Counted from the stretch's first letter, positions 17,397 to 26,510 are shown. The stretch is 42,942 nt of DNA from Asticcacaulis sp. (GCF_027484505.1 NZ_JAIXSV010000099.1:1-42942), one strand, 5' to 3'. Program-made: numbers and translations. The notes: generated by a model from the letters alone, not told the origin.

Positions 17397-17770
17397 TGGT
17401 TGACTCCTATCTGAAACAACGCTCGGCCAAGGACTGGAAAAAGTCCGAAAAGCACGGCGCCGGTGAATGGCTGGCGGAACGCTGGACCTCAGTCGCCCTG
17501 TTTTTCCTGACCCTGTGGGCCGCCTGGAGCGCCTTCGGTCTGGCCAATCAGGGCTATGAGGCGGCACTGGCCTTTGTGAAGGTGCCGCTTAATGCCGGGC
17601 TTCTGGCCGCGACCTTCGTGATCACCATGTGGCACACCTATATGGGCCTGAACGCCAATGTTCTGGACTACTTCCCGAACTCACGCGTGCTGCGTCTGCT
17701 CAATCTTCTCTTCTGTGTGGCTGTCCTCGCTGTGGCGCTGGGCGGCATCTATCTGGCTTTTAAGGCGTAA
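17396..17770 (+). CDS. sdhD: Succinate dehydrogenase membrane anchor subunit
   Basis: 124 residues from ATG 17396, overlapping the sdhC stop. Second membrane anchor of complex II. Three hydrophobic segments: about 30-50, 60-80 and 100-122. The segment end MWHTYMGLNANVLDYF carries the conserved histidine and the DY pair near the quinone and heme pocket. It begins with a charged cytoplasmic stretch (SAKDWKKSEKHGAGEW) typical of alphaproteobacterial SdhD. The sdhA start follows three bases after its stop. Confidence 0.95.
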   Translation: MVDSYLKQRSAKDWKKSEKHGAGEWLAERWTSVALFFLTLWAAWSAFGLANQGYEAALAFVKVPLNAGLLAATFVITMWHTYMGLNANVLDYFPNSRVLRLLNLLFCVAVLAVALGGIYLAFKA

Positions 17771-17773
17771 CCC

Positions 17774-19558
17774 ATGTCCTACAAGATCATTGAACACGAA
17801 TATGACGTGGTGGTCGTAGGCGCCGGTGGCGCAGGCCTCCGCGCTGCGCTGGGCTGCGGTCAGTCGGGCCTCAAGACGGCCTGTATCACCAAGGTCTTCC
17901 CGACCCGCTCGCACACGGTTGCTGCGCAAGGTGGTGTGGCCGCCTCGCTCGGCAATATGGGCGAGGACAAGTGGCAGTGGCACATGTACGACACCGTCAA
18001 GGGGTCGGACTGGCTGGGCGATCAGGACGCCATCGAATACCTTGTCCGCAATGCGCCGGACGCGGTTTATGAGCTGGAACACTGGGGCGTGCCCTTCTCG
18101 CGCACCGAAGACGGCAAGATCTATCAGCGTCCGTTCGGCGGCATGACCAAGAATTTCGGCGAAGGCCCGGTGCAGCGCACCTGCGCCGCCGCCGACCGTA
18201 CCGGTCACGCCATGCTGCACACGCTTTATGGTCAGTCGCTGAAGGAAGATGTTGAATTCTTCATCGAATATTTCGCGCTCGACCTGATTATGGACGACGG
18301 CGTTTGCCGCGGCGTCACCTGCTGGAAGCTGGACGACGGCACCATCCACGTCTTCCGCGCGCACCTCGTCATCCTCGCCACCGGCGGCTATGGCCGCGCC
18401 TACTTCTCGGCCACCTCGGCCCATACCTGCACCGGCGACGGTGGCGGCATGGTGCTGCGCGCCGGCCTGCCGCTGCAAGACCTTGAGTTCGTGCAGTTCC
18501 ACCCGACCGGCATCTACGGTTCGGGCTGCCTGATCACCGAAGGCGCACGCGGCGAAGGCGGTTACCTGACCAATTCGGCAGGCGAACGCTTCATGGAACG
18601 CTATGCGCCTTCGGCCAAGGACCTCGCCTCGCGCGACGTCGTTTCACGCTCCATGACCATGGAAATCCGCGAAGGCCGCGGCGTCGGTCCGCATAAGGAC
18701 CACATCTTCCTGCACCTCGATCACCTGCCGCCCGACCTGCTGCACAAGCGCCTGCCGGGTATCTCGGAATCGGCGAAAATCTTTGCTGGCGTCGATGTGA
18801 CCAAGGAGCCGATCCCGGTCATCCCGACCGTCCACTACAATATGGGCGGCATCCCGACCAACTATCACGGCGAAGTCGTGACGCTGAAGGACGGCAACCC
18901 GGATGCCGTGGTGCCCGGCCTGATGGCTGTGGGCGAAGCGGCCTGCGTCTCGGTGCACGGGGCCAACCGCCTCGGCTCCAACTCGCTGATCGACCTCGTC
19001 GTGTTTGGCCGCGCGGCGGGCAAGCGCGCGCCGGAGCTGGTCAAGGCCGGTACGCCGCACAAGGATATGGGCAAGTCGGCGGTCGAAGCGCATCTGTCGC
19101 GCCTAGACAAGTTCCGTAACGCCAATGGTCAGGCCCCGACCGCCGATCTGCGCCTCAAGATGCAGCGCGCCATGCAGGAAGACGCCGCCGTCTTCCGCAC
19201 CGGTGAGACGCTGGAACAGGGCGTGCGTCGTCTGGACGAAATCTTCAAGGCGTCCAAGGACATCGGCATCAAGGATCGCGGCATGATCTGGAATACCGAT
19301 CTGCTCGAAGCGCTTGAGTACGACAACCTGATCGCTCAGGCCGTCATCACCGTCAATTCGGCGCTGAACCGTAAGGAATCGCGCGGCGCCCACGCCCGTG
19401 AAGACTATCCGAACCGCGACGATGACAACTGGATGAAGCACACCCTGATGTGGCTCGATACCGAAACGGGTCAGGTCACCACGGATTATCGTCCGGTCCA
19501 CACCTATACGATGACCAACGAAATCGCCTATATCGCGCCCAAGGCGCGGGTCTATTAA
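17774..19558 (+). CDS. sdhA: Succinate dehydrogenase flavoprotein subunit
   Basis: 594 residues, full length. Oxidises succinate to fumarate at the cytoplasmic face of complex II. The FAD-binding start is [14 protein letters not shown] (GAGGAG 16-21). The histidine that binds FAD covalently is in SHTVAAQGG (His47). Substrate-site motifs include [22 protein letters not shown] with the catalytic arginine, and [10 protein letters not shown]. The C-terminal helical and capping regions are intact, ending IAPKARVY. Codon use is strongly biased to C and G, as expected for a highly expressed gene. Confidence 0.98.
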   Translation: MSYKIIEHEYDVVVVGAGGAGLRAALGCGQSGLKTACITKVFPTRSHTVAAQGGVAASLGNMGEDKWQWHMYDTVKGSDWLGDQDAIEYLVRNAPDAVYELEHWGVPFSRTEDGKIYQRPFGGMTKNFGEGPVQRTCAAADRTGHAMLHTLYGQSLKEDVEFFIEYFALDLIMDDGVCRGVTCWKLDDGTIHVFRAHLVILATGGYGRAYFSATSAHTCTGDGGGMVLRAGLPLQDLEFVQFHPTGIYGSGCLITEGARGEGGYLTNSAGERFMERYAPSAKDLASRDVVSRSMTMEIREGRGVGPHKDHIFLHLDHLPPDLLHKRLPGISESAKIFAGVDVTKEPIPVIPTVHYNMGGIPTNYHGEVVTLKDGNPDAVVPGLMAVGEAACVSVHGANRLGSNSLIDLVVFGRAAGKRAPELVKAGTPHKDMGKSAVEAHLSRLDKFRNANGQAPTADLRLKMQRAMQEDAAVFRTGETLEQGVRRLDEIFKASKDIGIKDRGMIWNTDLLEALEYDNLIAQAVITVNSALNRKESRGAHAREDYPNRDDDNWMKHTLMWLDTETGQVTTDYRPVHTYTMTNEIAYIAPKARVY

Positions 19559-19572
19559 GGGGAGAATGGAAC

Positions 19573-20349
19573 ATGGTTGAACTGGCTCTCCCCAAGCGCT
19601 CTCAGATCAAGAACGGCAAGCGTTACAAGGCCCCGTCGGGGTCGAAGAATGTGCGCGTGTACAAGATCTATCGCTACGATCCGGATTCGGGTGAAAACCC
19701 GCGCTGGGACAAGTACGAGGTCGATGCCAAGGCCCACGGGCCGATGGTGCTCGACGCCCTGATCCACATTAAAAATAACGTCGATTCGACGCTGAGCTTC
19801 CGCCGTTCGTGCCGCGAAGGTATCTGCGGGTCGTGCGCCATGAATATCGGCGGGCGTAACACCCTGGCCTGCACCAAAGGCCATGAGGAATATAACGGCG
19901 AGATCACCATCTCGCCGCTGCCGCACATGCCGGTGGTCAAGGACCTCGTGCCGGACCTGTCGGGCTTCTATGCGCAATACGCCTCGATCGAGCCGTATCT
20001 GCAATCGACGACGCCCGACCCGGATAAGGAGCGCCTGCAAAGCCCGGCCAACCGCGACAAGCTGGATGGGCTCTATGAGTGCATCCTGTGCGCCTGTTGT
20101 TCGACCTCCTGCCCCAGCTACTGGTGGAATCAGGACAAGTATCTGGGCCCGGCGGCCCTGCTTCAGGCCTATCGCTGGATCGCCGATTCGCGTGACGACC
20201 ACACCAAGAAGCGTCTGGAATCGCTGGAAGACCCCTTCAAGCTGTACCGTTGCCACACCATCATGAACTGTGCGCAGGTCTGCCCTAAGGGTCTCAACCC
20301 GGCTAAGGCCATCGCTGAAATCAAGAAGATGATGCCGGCGAAGGGCTAA
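19573..20349 (+). CDS. sdhB: Succinate dehydrogenase iron-sulfur subunit
   Basis: 258 residues from ATG 19573 (GGGGAGA seven bases upstream); an upstream extension within sdhA is spurious. Carries electrons from FAD to quinone. [2Fe-2S] ligands: Cys80, Cys85, Cys88 and Cys100 ([13 protein letters not shown]). [4Fe-4S]: Cys170, Cys173, Cys176 and, close to the 3Fe centre, Cys180 ([12 protein letters not shown]). [3Fe-4S]: Cys227 and Cys233, with Cys237 in the second CxxxCP ([14 protein letters not shown]). All cluster ligands are present. Fourteen bases separate it from sdhA. Last subunit gene of the operon. Confidence 0.98.
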   Translation: MVELALPKRSQIKNGKRYKAPSGSKNVRVYKIYRYDPDSGENPRWDKYEVDAKAHGPMVLDALIHIKNNVDSTLSFRRSCREGICGSCAMNIGGRNTLACTKGHEEYNGEITISPLPHMPVVKDLVPDLSGFYAQYASIEPYLQSTTPDPDKERLQSPANRDKLDGLYECILCACCSTSCPSYWWNQDKYLGPAALLQAYRWIADSRDDHTKKRLESLEDPFKLYRCHTIMNCAQVCPKGLNPAKAIAEIKKMMPAKG

Positions 20350-20817
<468 letters not shown>

Positions 20818-20837
20818 TTTTCGGGTCAGAATAAATT

Positions 20838-20977
20838 GGCCACGAAAAACACGAAAAGACACAAAAATCAGAGTGCTTGCACTCTGAGCGTCCCAAGGAC
20901 ATGAGGTGTACTCTCCTTCGTGAGTGCAGCGTGTTCTGCGTCCTTGTCACCGGCGAGCGTTTCGTTTTCGTGGTCAA
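20838..20977. repeat. ORF-less CACGAAAA repeat element (MITE-like)
   Basis: The left end GGCCACGAAAAACACGAAAAG (20838-20858) continues as ACACAAAAATC. The right end, read in reverse, is TTTGACCACGAAAACGAAA (20977-20959). The left end matches the terminal repeats of the GxxExxY cassette at 27159-27602 nearly base for base. Inside is a hairpin TCAGAGTGC-TT-GCACTCTGA (20868-20887) and no credible gene. It looks like a short, internally deleted relative of that cassette. Confidence 0.65.
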
Positions 20978-20981
20978 ATCC

Positions 20982-21191
20982 ATGACACCTGTCCTCAAAC
21001 TCTGGCTCGACGCCCTTAAGCCCAAACCGCTCCCGGTTTCGGGGCTGGAGCGGATGCGCAGCGGTATGGGGGCGTGTCTCGGCATCGGTTTCACCGCCGT
21101 GATCAGCCTGATGCGCGCCGTTTATCATGTCCAGAGCGCTTTCCGAAACGAAGTTCGGCGAAGCCAAAAGTGTGACGCACTTTTCGGATAA
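20982..21191 (+). pseudogene. 5' fragment of an HPP-family membrane protein gene
   Basis: 69 codons from ATG 20982. The first 40 or so residues (KLWLDALKPKPLPVSGLERM, then RSGMGACLGIGFTAVISLM) resemble the N-terminus and first membrane helix of HPP-family proteins, which normally have four membrane helices and 150 or more residues. After ISLM the frame enters unrelated sequence with short palindromes (AAAAGTG-TGACG-CACTTTT at 21166-21184) and stops at 21191. The ATG lies four bases beyond the repeat element at 20838-20977. I read it as a remnant left by deletion or repeat insertion; a short functional peptide is less likely. Confidence 0.5.
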
Positions 21192-21279
21192 AAAAGCGCG
21201 TTAAACTAAAAAGACGCCGCCTGAAAAACGCCGTAATCGGCACCAATATGAACGGTGTTCAAATCAACGGAGCGGACTC

Positions 21280-22656
21280 ATGGACGACTTTCCCACCCCG
21301 ACACCCCGGTCGCCGAAAGGCCGATCCAAGGGCACAAAATTCCTTGTCGTTTGCGCACTGGCGGTGCTGATGGCCATTCCGGCGCTACTGGTCTTTGCGC
21401 TGTTGATGGAGCGCACCAACCGGGCCGAAGGCGTCGCGCGTGAAATCGGCGATCAGATGGGCGGCGAACAGGTCTTTCTCGGCCCGGTGATCCAGATTCC
21501 CTATGTCATCCCGACGCGCACCTCCACCGATGAAAAGGGCAATCGCGTCGTGCTGGCGCAGGAAAGCGGCAACCTGATCGTCTTCCCGCAAACGGGTAAG
21601 GCCAGCGCCGCCACCAAAAGCGACGTGCGTTCGCGCTCCATTTTCCGCGTGCCGGTCTATACGGCGGACCTGAGCTTCGATGCCGCCTTTGACCTGAAAG
21701 GCGTGCAGGCCGCCCGACCCGGTGCGGTGCTGATGTGGGACAAGGCGCAGCTGGTGACCGGGGCCAGCGATTCCCGCGGCGCGCGCAAGGACATTGTGGC
21801 GCAGATCAATGGCGCATCGGTCATGCTGGCGCCCTCCGGCCCCGGCGTGACGGGGTTCAGCCCCGACGGCACCGATTTCGACCTGTTTGCCGCCCCGCTG
21901 AGCCTGAGCGACACTGCCGCCCCGCTCAATATCAAGGTGGGGATGACCTTCACCGGCACGCGCAAGCTGGGCATCCTCGCCTATGGCAAGTCGTCCGAAG
22001 CCACCATTACCGGCGACTGGAAATACCCGTCTTTTGGTGGCGGCTTCCTGCCTACGACGCGGCAAACCGATGAGGCGGCCCGCCAAGGCGGTTTCAGCGC
22101 GCAGTGGTCGGTGCCGTTTATCGCGCGCGGCCTGCCCGCCGTCATCGACCAGAGCCAGATGATGACGCTGGGCAAATCCGAACTGTCGGTCACCTTTGTC
22201 GAGCCGACCAATCCGTATCAAAGCGTCGGCCGCTCACTGAAATACGCCCTGCTGTTCGTCGGCCTCGTCTTCCTGACCTACTTCCTGTTTGAGAGCACCT
22301 CGAAGAAGGAACTGCACCCGGCGCAATATATTCTGGTTGGGCTGGCGCAGATCACCTTCTACCTGCTGCTGTTGTCCTTTGCCGAACGCATCGGCTTTGA
22401 CGCGGCCTTTGTGGTGGCGGCCGGAGCGACCGTGACGCTGATCGCCGGCTATGCGGGCCTGATCTTCCACTCGCGCTGGCGCTTTATGGCGGCGTTTGCG
22501 GTGTTCAGTGCCCTCTATGCCCTGATCTACGTGCTGATGCGCATGGAAGACTATGCGCTGCTGGTCGGGGCCTGCTCGGCCTTCCTCGTCATCGCCGCCG
22601 TCATGGTGCTGACGAGGAATATCAACTGGTACAGCAACCGGATCGAGGGGGAGTAA
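21280..22656 (+). CDS. creD: CreD-like inner-membrane protein
   Basis: 458 residues. Residues about 20-42 form the first membrane helix, followed by a periplasmic domain of about 270 residues (LGPVIQIPYVIPTR, TADLSFDAAFDLKGV), then five or so membrane helices from residue 320. The signature HPAQYILVGLAQITFYLLLL and SFAERIGFDAAF are diagnostic for CreD (inner-membrane protein linked to envelope integrity and, in some bacteria, beta-lactam response). No creBC two-component genes are adjacent. GGAGCGG lies upstream of the ATG. It converges on divL and shares a palindromic terminator with it. Confidence 0.9.
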   Translation: MDDFPTPTPRSPKGRSKGTKFLVVCALAVLMAIPALLVFALLMERTNRAEGVAREIGDQMGGEQVFLGPVIQIPYVIPTRTSTDEKGNRVVLAQESGNLIVFPQTGKASAATKSDVRSRSIFRVPVYTADLSFDAAFDLKGVQAARPGAVLMWDKAQLVTGASDSRGARKDIVAQINGASVMLAPSGPGVTGFSPDGTDFDLFAAPLSLSDTAAPLNIKVGMTFTGTRKLGILAYGKSSEATITGDWKYPSFGGGFLPTTRQTDEAARQGGFSAQWSVPFIARGLPAVIDQSQMMTLGKSELSVTFVEPTNPYQSVGRSLKYALLFVGLVFLTYFLFESTSKKELHPAQYILVGLAQITFYLLLLSFAERIGFDAAFVVAAGATVTLIAGYAGLIFHSRWRFMAAFAVFSALYALIYVLMRMEDYALLVGACSAFLVIAAVMVLTRNINWYSNRIEGE

Positions 22657-22664
22657 TTTTAGTT

Positions 22665-22688
22665 CTTCCCCCTGATATCAGGGGGAAG
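22665..22688. terminator. Bidirectional palindromic terminator between creD and divL
   Basis: CTTCCCCCTGAT-ATCAGGGGGAAG: perfect 12-base arms with no loop bases, midway between two convergent genes. It is related to the CTCCCCTGA..TCAGGGGAG palindromes at 42786 and 42900, so it is also a member of the local repeat family. Confidence 0.65.
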
Positions 22689-22699
22689 GTCTTCTATTG

Positions 22700-25273
22700 T
22701 CACGCCATGCCCAGAATGCGCCGGGCCTGTGCCAGTGTCTCAGCCGTCAGGCCCAGAGGATTGGGCTCTTCGGCTGGGGTCTCCGGCGTCTTTACCGGCT
22801 CTGCTTCTGCCACCGCGATGACCGGGGCCGCAAGGGGTTCAGGCAGGGGGGCGGGTGTGGCTACGGCGGCGGCGGTGATCTCAGGCGCAGGTGCGGGCGT
22901 CTGCGTTACCGGTGCCTTCGCCTCGTTGCTTTCAAAACCGACGCCCATCTGGTGCGGCAGGTGCAGGGCGAAGGTGGCCCCGCTCTGTGGTTCGGACTCC
23001 AGTGTGATCCAGCCGTCGTGCAGTTCGACCAGCGCCTTGACCAGCGCCAGCCCAAGACCCGGCCCGCCGCGTTCGCGCCCGACAAAGCGGTCGAAGATGT
23101 GCGCCTGTGTATGATAGGGGATGCCGCGGCCCGTATAGCCGATCTCCAGCGTCAGGGTGTCGCCTTCTTTGCGGCTGCGGATGGTGATCTGCCCTTCCTG
23201 CGCGGCGTTGCGCAGGGCGTAGTCCAGCAGATGATCCAGCACCTGCCCCAGACGCTGCTGGTCGGCGCGGATCAGGGCGCGCGTGTCGAGCCCGACATAG
23301 TCGAAGCGGATGCCCTTGGCGCTCAGCGTGTCGGCCTGACGGCCCAGAGCGGCGGCCACGGTCCGCGACAAGTTGAAATCCGACGGCGACAGCGACATTT
23401 CACCGGCGTCGATCTGCGCCATGTCCAGCACGTCGTCGATCGAGCGCGCCAGTTCCTGCGACGCGGCCTGAATGGCATTGAGGAAGCCCCGGCGGCGGAT
23501 TTCGGCGGGGTCAGCCTCGGCCGCATTGGCCTGACGTTGCAGCAGGTCGGCATAGCCGACAATGGTCGTCAGGGGCGTGCGCAACTCATAGGAGACATTG
23601 GCGACGAAATCGCGTTTCAGCCGCACCGACTCCGTCAGGGCCACGTCGCGTTGTTCGATAGCCTCTTCCAGAGCGCGGCGGTCGGTGATGTCGCTGAAGG
23701 CCACCAGAGTCGCGCCGTCGGGCAGGGGCTGTGTTCGCCACTGCGCCAGACGCCCGTCCGAGGTGCGTACCTCACCGATCTGAGGCGCGCGGGCCAGCGG
23801 GTCGATATCGGTGACGCGCGCTTTCAGCTCGGCCCAGAAACCGCGATCGTGCACCAGCGGCAGGCACAAGGCCGTCAACTGCCCGAAGTCGGAATTGAGC
23901 GCCAGTTCGTCGGGCGACAGGTTCCAGAAGGCATCAAACGCCGCATTGCGCAGACGCAGGCGACCATCGGAGCCAAACACCGACACGGCATCGGTCAGTT
24001 GATCCAGCGTCGCGCGCTGCACCTGAATCAGCGAATTGAACTGCGCCTTAAGCGTTAGTTCCCCTGTCTTGTCCGAGAACAGCAGCAACAGGCCGCCCAG
24101 CGGGTGCGGCTGACGCACAACACGCAGCGACCGGCCATTGGGCAGCGACCACATCTCGTCCGGTGCGGCCTCGCTCAGGCCATAGAATTCCAACTCCTGC
24201 GCCTTCCACGTTACGAAATCCGAGGTTTCGGGCAGCTTGCGCTTTTGCCGCAGCCGGTCGAGCAGTTCGCCGTGCGTCGGACGCTCTGCCAGCCACGCGG
24301 GTTCCAGATCCCATAGGGTCTCAAAGGCGCGGTTATGGAAGGTCAGGCGTTTTTCCGGGCCGAAAATGGCCACGGCGTCTTCGAGGTGATCCAGCGTATC
24401 GTCATGCGCCTTCGCATGGCGTTTGAGCGCTTCGCGGCTCTCCTCGGATTCGGTAACATCCAGCGCGTAGGCGCAGACATAGGCGTCGCCCAGAGGCTCG
24501 GCCACCACCTGAAAAGCGCGGCGCTGACCGTGGATGGTCAGCCAGCGGAAACCTTCGCGGCGCACGTGTTGTTCGGCGGCTTCGACCACCAGCGCCTCGG
24601 CAGAGCGGTCGAGCCCCAGTTGTTCGGCGCGCGCCTGCTCGACATTTTCCGCATCGACGGCTTTCAGCCAGGCGGCATTGGCCCACACCAGTTGCCCGTC
24701 ACGCACCACCCAGCAAGGTGCGGGGATCAGGTCGGCCATGCGCGCAAACGGGCCGGACGACAGGGAGGTGTGCTCGCTGGCAATGGCCAGACGCACCCAC
24801 GCCGTCGCGCCTGTGGCCCGCCCTTCGACCAGCAGGGTCAGCCCAGCGGTCTTGGCCCCGACAAGGCTTCGCGGCGCTTCGGTGAAGACCTCAAAGCGGC
24901 AGGGGCGGCCTTCGGCGATCAGGCGTTTCAGCGCCTCGGCGGCCTCCTTGGATGACCCGGCCAGACCTTCGATAACGCGCGGCGCGACCTCTTCGGAAAA
25001 GGGAATACGGAAGGCGTCAGCGATGGTTTTAAGCGTTTCATCGCCCCAGACGAGGCGCACCGTCTCGCCTTCGATAGCGACAAAGGCCTCATCAAACGCC
25101 AGTGTGGCGGCGTCCAGTTCCCCCAGCACCGTATGCTGTACATCAAGGCGGGACTTATAGCCTTCGCTGAGCTTCGTCAGGCGCGCCTTAAGGCGCCAGG
25201 CCAGAACCGTGGTCGAAAAGGCCAGCGCAGTCGCGCCAGCAGCGGCGGCAAAGGCAATGGTGGCAACGGTCAT
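22700..25273 (-). CDS. divL: DivL-type PAS tyrosine pseudo-histidine kinase
   Basis: 857 residues. N-terminal membrane helix (about 3-26), then several PAS-like domains (about 180-560), a dimerisation helix pair and an ATPase-like domain. The H-box reads FVANVSYELRTPLT: tyrosine (residue 562) replaces the phosphorylated histidine. That substitution is the hallmark of Caulobacter DivL (Tyr550), a polar regulator that binds DivK and controls CckA and hence CtrA. The ATPase domain is degenerate too: the DxGxG box is GYTGRGIP, with Tyr for Asp, and the N-box is DHLLDYALRNA. A Pro/Ala-rich tail of about 80 residues ends the protein. Three GANTC sites precede the gene. Similarity to DivL is by motif and architecture. 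Confidence 0.9.
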   Translation of the reverse strand: MTVATIAFAAAAGATALAFSTTVLAWRLKARLTKLSEGYKSRLDVQHTVLGELDAATLAFDEAFVAIEGETVRLVWGDETLKTIADAFRIPFSEEVAPRVIEGLAGSSKEAAEALKRLIAEGRPCRFEVFTEAPRSLVGAKTAGLTLLVEGRATGATAWVRLAIASEHTSLSSGPFARMADLIPAPCWVVRDGQLVWANAAWLKAVDAENVEQARAEQLGLDRSAEALVVEAAEQHVRREGFRWLTIHGQRRAFQVVAEPLGDAYVCAYALDVTESEESREALKRHAKAHDDTLDHLEDAVAIFGPEKRLTFHNRAFETLWDLEPAWLAERPTHGELLDRLRQKRKLPETSDFVTWKAQELEFYGLSEAAPDEMWSLPNGRSLRVVRQPHPLGGLLLLFSDKTGELTLKAQFNSLIQVQRATLDQLTDAVSVFGSDGRLRLRNAAFDAFWNLSPDELALNSDFGQLTALCLPLVHDRGFWAELKARVTDIDPLARAPQIGEVRTSDGRLAQWRTQPLPDGATLVAFSDITDRRALEEAIEQRDVALTESVRLKRDFVANVSYELRTPLTTIVGYADLLQRQANAAEADPAEIRRRGFLNAIQAASQELARSIDDVLDMAQIDAGEMSLSPSDFNLSRTVAAALGRQADTLSAKGIRFDYVGLDTRALIRADQQRLGQVLDHLLDYALRNAAQEGQITIRSRKEGDTLTLEIGYTGRGIPYHTQAHIFDRFVGRERGGPGLGLALVKALVELHDGWITLESEPQSGATFALHLPHQMGVGFESNEAKAPVTQTPAPAPEITAAAVATPAPLPEPLAAPVIAVAEAEPVKTPETPAEEPNPLGLTAETLAQARRILGMA

Positions 25274-25288
25274 ACGGCGGCCCGGATC

Positions 25289-25356
25289 GAATCACTGAAA
25301 GGCCCATACTAATGCAAAGCGATTCGCCTCCCAAATGAATATGGCAACTCGGAGTC
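25289..25356. promoter_or_regulatory. Three evenly spaced GANTC (CcrM) sites upstream of divL
   Basis: GAATC at 25289-25293, GATTC at 25321-25325 and GAGTC at 25352-25356: 32 and 31 bases apart, about three helical turns each, filling the 81-base gap before divL. GANTC is the CcrM methylation target in Caulobacterales and is usually sparse. Methylation-dependent control of divL is an inference. Confidence 0.5.
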
Positions 25357-26017
25357 AAGTAAGTTTTAGCGCCCGCGCGTAGATATAGGAGGCGACAACC
25401 ACGATCAGAGCCGAGCCGATCCCGGCGCTCAGAAAGACCCAATGCAGATATGCCGTCGGCATCATCAGCGCCGCGCCCAGCATGATCACGCCCGCCAGCA
25501 TCATCACGGGTCCGGCCAGCCGATGCGTCTTGTACCACACCCGTTCGTCCGAAAGGGTCCAGGGCGTGCGCACCCCCACCAGATAGTTACGCTGCGCCTT
25601 GGGCATGAAGTTGCCGATCAGGATAAACAGCAAGCCCGGCCCCAGCAGCAAAGGCTGCACCGACAAGCCCCAGCCGAGGGCGTGACCAACGATAAACAGA
25701 TGCCCGAATGCCAGAAGGGCGACAACCCCCATCCAGCTTACCGCATAGACCGAGGCGGAGCGTTCCAGCTTGCCCGTTTTGGGCTGCATGTAGGGCAGAA
25801 CCCAGAGCAGCAGGGTGATCGCGGCCAGCGTCAGCGGCATGACCATCAGGGCCTGATCCCGCGGCATAAAGCCGTTTGCGGTGCCCGAAAGGTCGAAGTG
25901 TGTGCCCATCGGGCCCTCCGGAATCTGCGGACGTGCCCACAGGCTGAGGCCGGTGGTGACCGCGATCATCAGCAGGCTAAACAGTTTGGAAACCGGCCAT
26001 TTTGCGTTCTGGGTCAT
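25355..26017 (-). CDS. SdpI-family (DUF1648) membrane protein
   Basis: 220 residues with six or so membrane helices. The DUF1648-like start has HFDLSGTANGFMPRDQALM; the SdpI signature is NYLVGVRTPWTLSDERVWYK with THRLAGP. In Bacillus, SdpI is the immunity protein against the SdpC toxin and also a signal receptor that sequesters the repressor SdpR. Here it overlaps the SdpR-like gene by four bases (ATGA), the same pairing, but no toxin gene is nearby. A role in envelope stress or immunity is therefore inferred only from the pair. Confidence 0.88.
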   Translation of the reverse strand: MTQNAKWPVSKLFSLLMIAVTTGLSLWARPQIPEGPMGTHFDLSGTANGFMPRDQALMVMPLTLAAITLLLWVLPYMQPKTGKLERSASVYAVSWMGVVALLAFGHLFIVGHALGWGLSVQPLLLGPGLLFILIGNFMPKAQRNYLVGVRTPWTLSDERVWYKTHRLAGPVMMLAGVIMLGAALMMPTAYLHWVFLSAGIGSALIVVVASYIYARALKLT

Positions 26018-26319
26018 GCCTTGTCCTCCGTGGCGCGCGGCAGGGGGGCCGGGGCGTCCTGACCGATGCGAAAGGCGCTCATCAGCGACATCACCGCCTC
26101 TTCGAGCACCGACAGGTTGAGGCGGTAGATCAGGGAGGTGCCCTGTCGCGTGACATCGACCAGTCCGGCGGCTTTTAGCGTCGCCAGATGACCCGACAGG
26201 GTGGGTTTGGACACGCTGACCCGTTCGGCAATGTCGCCGGCGCTCATCTCGCGTTCGCGCAGCATTTCAAGGATGTGCCGCCGCGTCGGGTCGCTCAGGG
26301 ATTTATAGACCTCGGACAT
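26014..26319 (-). CDS. ArsR-family repressor, SdpR-like
   Basis: 101 residues. Winged HTH: SDPTRRHILEMLREREMSAG, then DIAERVSVSKPTLSGHLATL and a wing with TRQGTSLIYRLN. The lack of clustered Cys or His metal ligands fits the SdpR group rather than a metal sensor. GAGG lies five bases upstream of ATG 26319. It is the first gene of a two-gene operon with the SdpI-like gene. A palindrome over its own -10 region (26340-26355) indicates autorepression. Confidence 0.92.
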   Translation of the reverse strand: MSEVYKSLSDPTRRHILEMLREREMSAGDIAERVSVSKPTLSGHLATLKAAGLVDVTRQGTSLIYRLNLSVLEEAVMSLMSAFRIGQDAPAPLPRATEDKA

Positions 26320-26339
26320 AGGACCTCTTGATTTGTTAT

Positions 26340-26373
26340 TTTGGCAAATACCAAATTATAAGAAGGCTGTCAA
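26340..26373 (-). promoter_or_regulatory. Promoter and operator of the sdpR-like operon
   Basis: Minus strand: -35 TTGACA (26373-26368), 17 bases, -10 TATTTG (26350-26345). The -10 is the centre of the palindrome TTTGG-TATTTG-CCAAA (26340-26355), a natural operator for the ArsR-type repressor encoded about 20 bases downstream. Confidence 0.55.
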
Positions 26374-26385
26374 ATACGCATATAA

Positions 26386-26510
26386 TACCAACGGCCGAAG
26401 ATGCTGACCTCATCCGGCCGTTGAAGACACGAGACTGTCTCATATGTGTCGGTGACATGAGACAGTCTCGAAAGGCATACCAAGAGTCATTTTCAATGAC
26501 CCTTGGTATA
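26386..26510. repeat. Composite palindromic element, three stem-loops
   Basis: Stem 1: CAACGGCCG (26389-26397) with CGGCCGTTG (26415-26423). Stem 2: CGAGACTGTCTCA (26430-26442) with TGAGACAGTCTCG (26458-26470). Stem 3: ATACCAAG-A-GTCATT (26477-26491) with AATGAC-C-CTTGGTAT (26495-26509). The whole is bounded by ATACCAA and TTGGTAT. It carries no gene and looks like a MITE or REP-type element in the gap between two divergent genes. Confidence 0.6.

Noticed and set aside
22697-24058. 453-codon plus-strand frame within divL
   Set aside because: Antisense shadow of divL; the translation is Arg/Gln/Gly-rich with no recognisable motif.
26355-26373. TTGACA with TATAAT (26360-26355) as the sdpR promoter
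   Set aside because: Only seven bases separate the two boxes; TATTTG at 17 bases fits better.
26386-26510. CRISPR-like repeats
   Set aside because: The repeats are inverted stem-loops of different sequence, not direct repeats with spacers.
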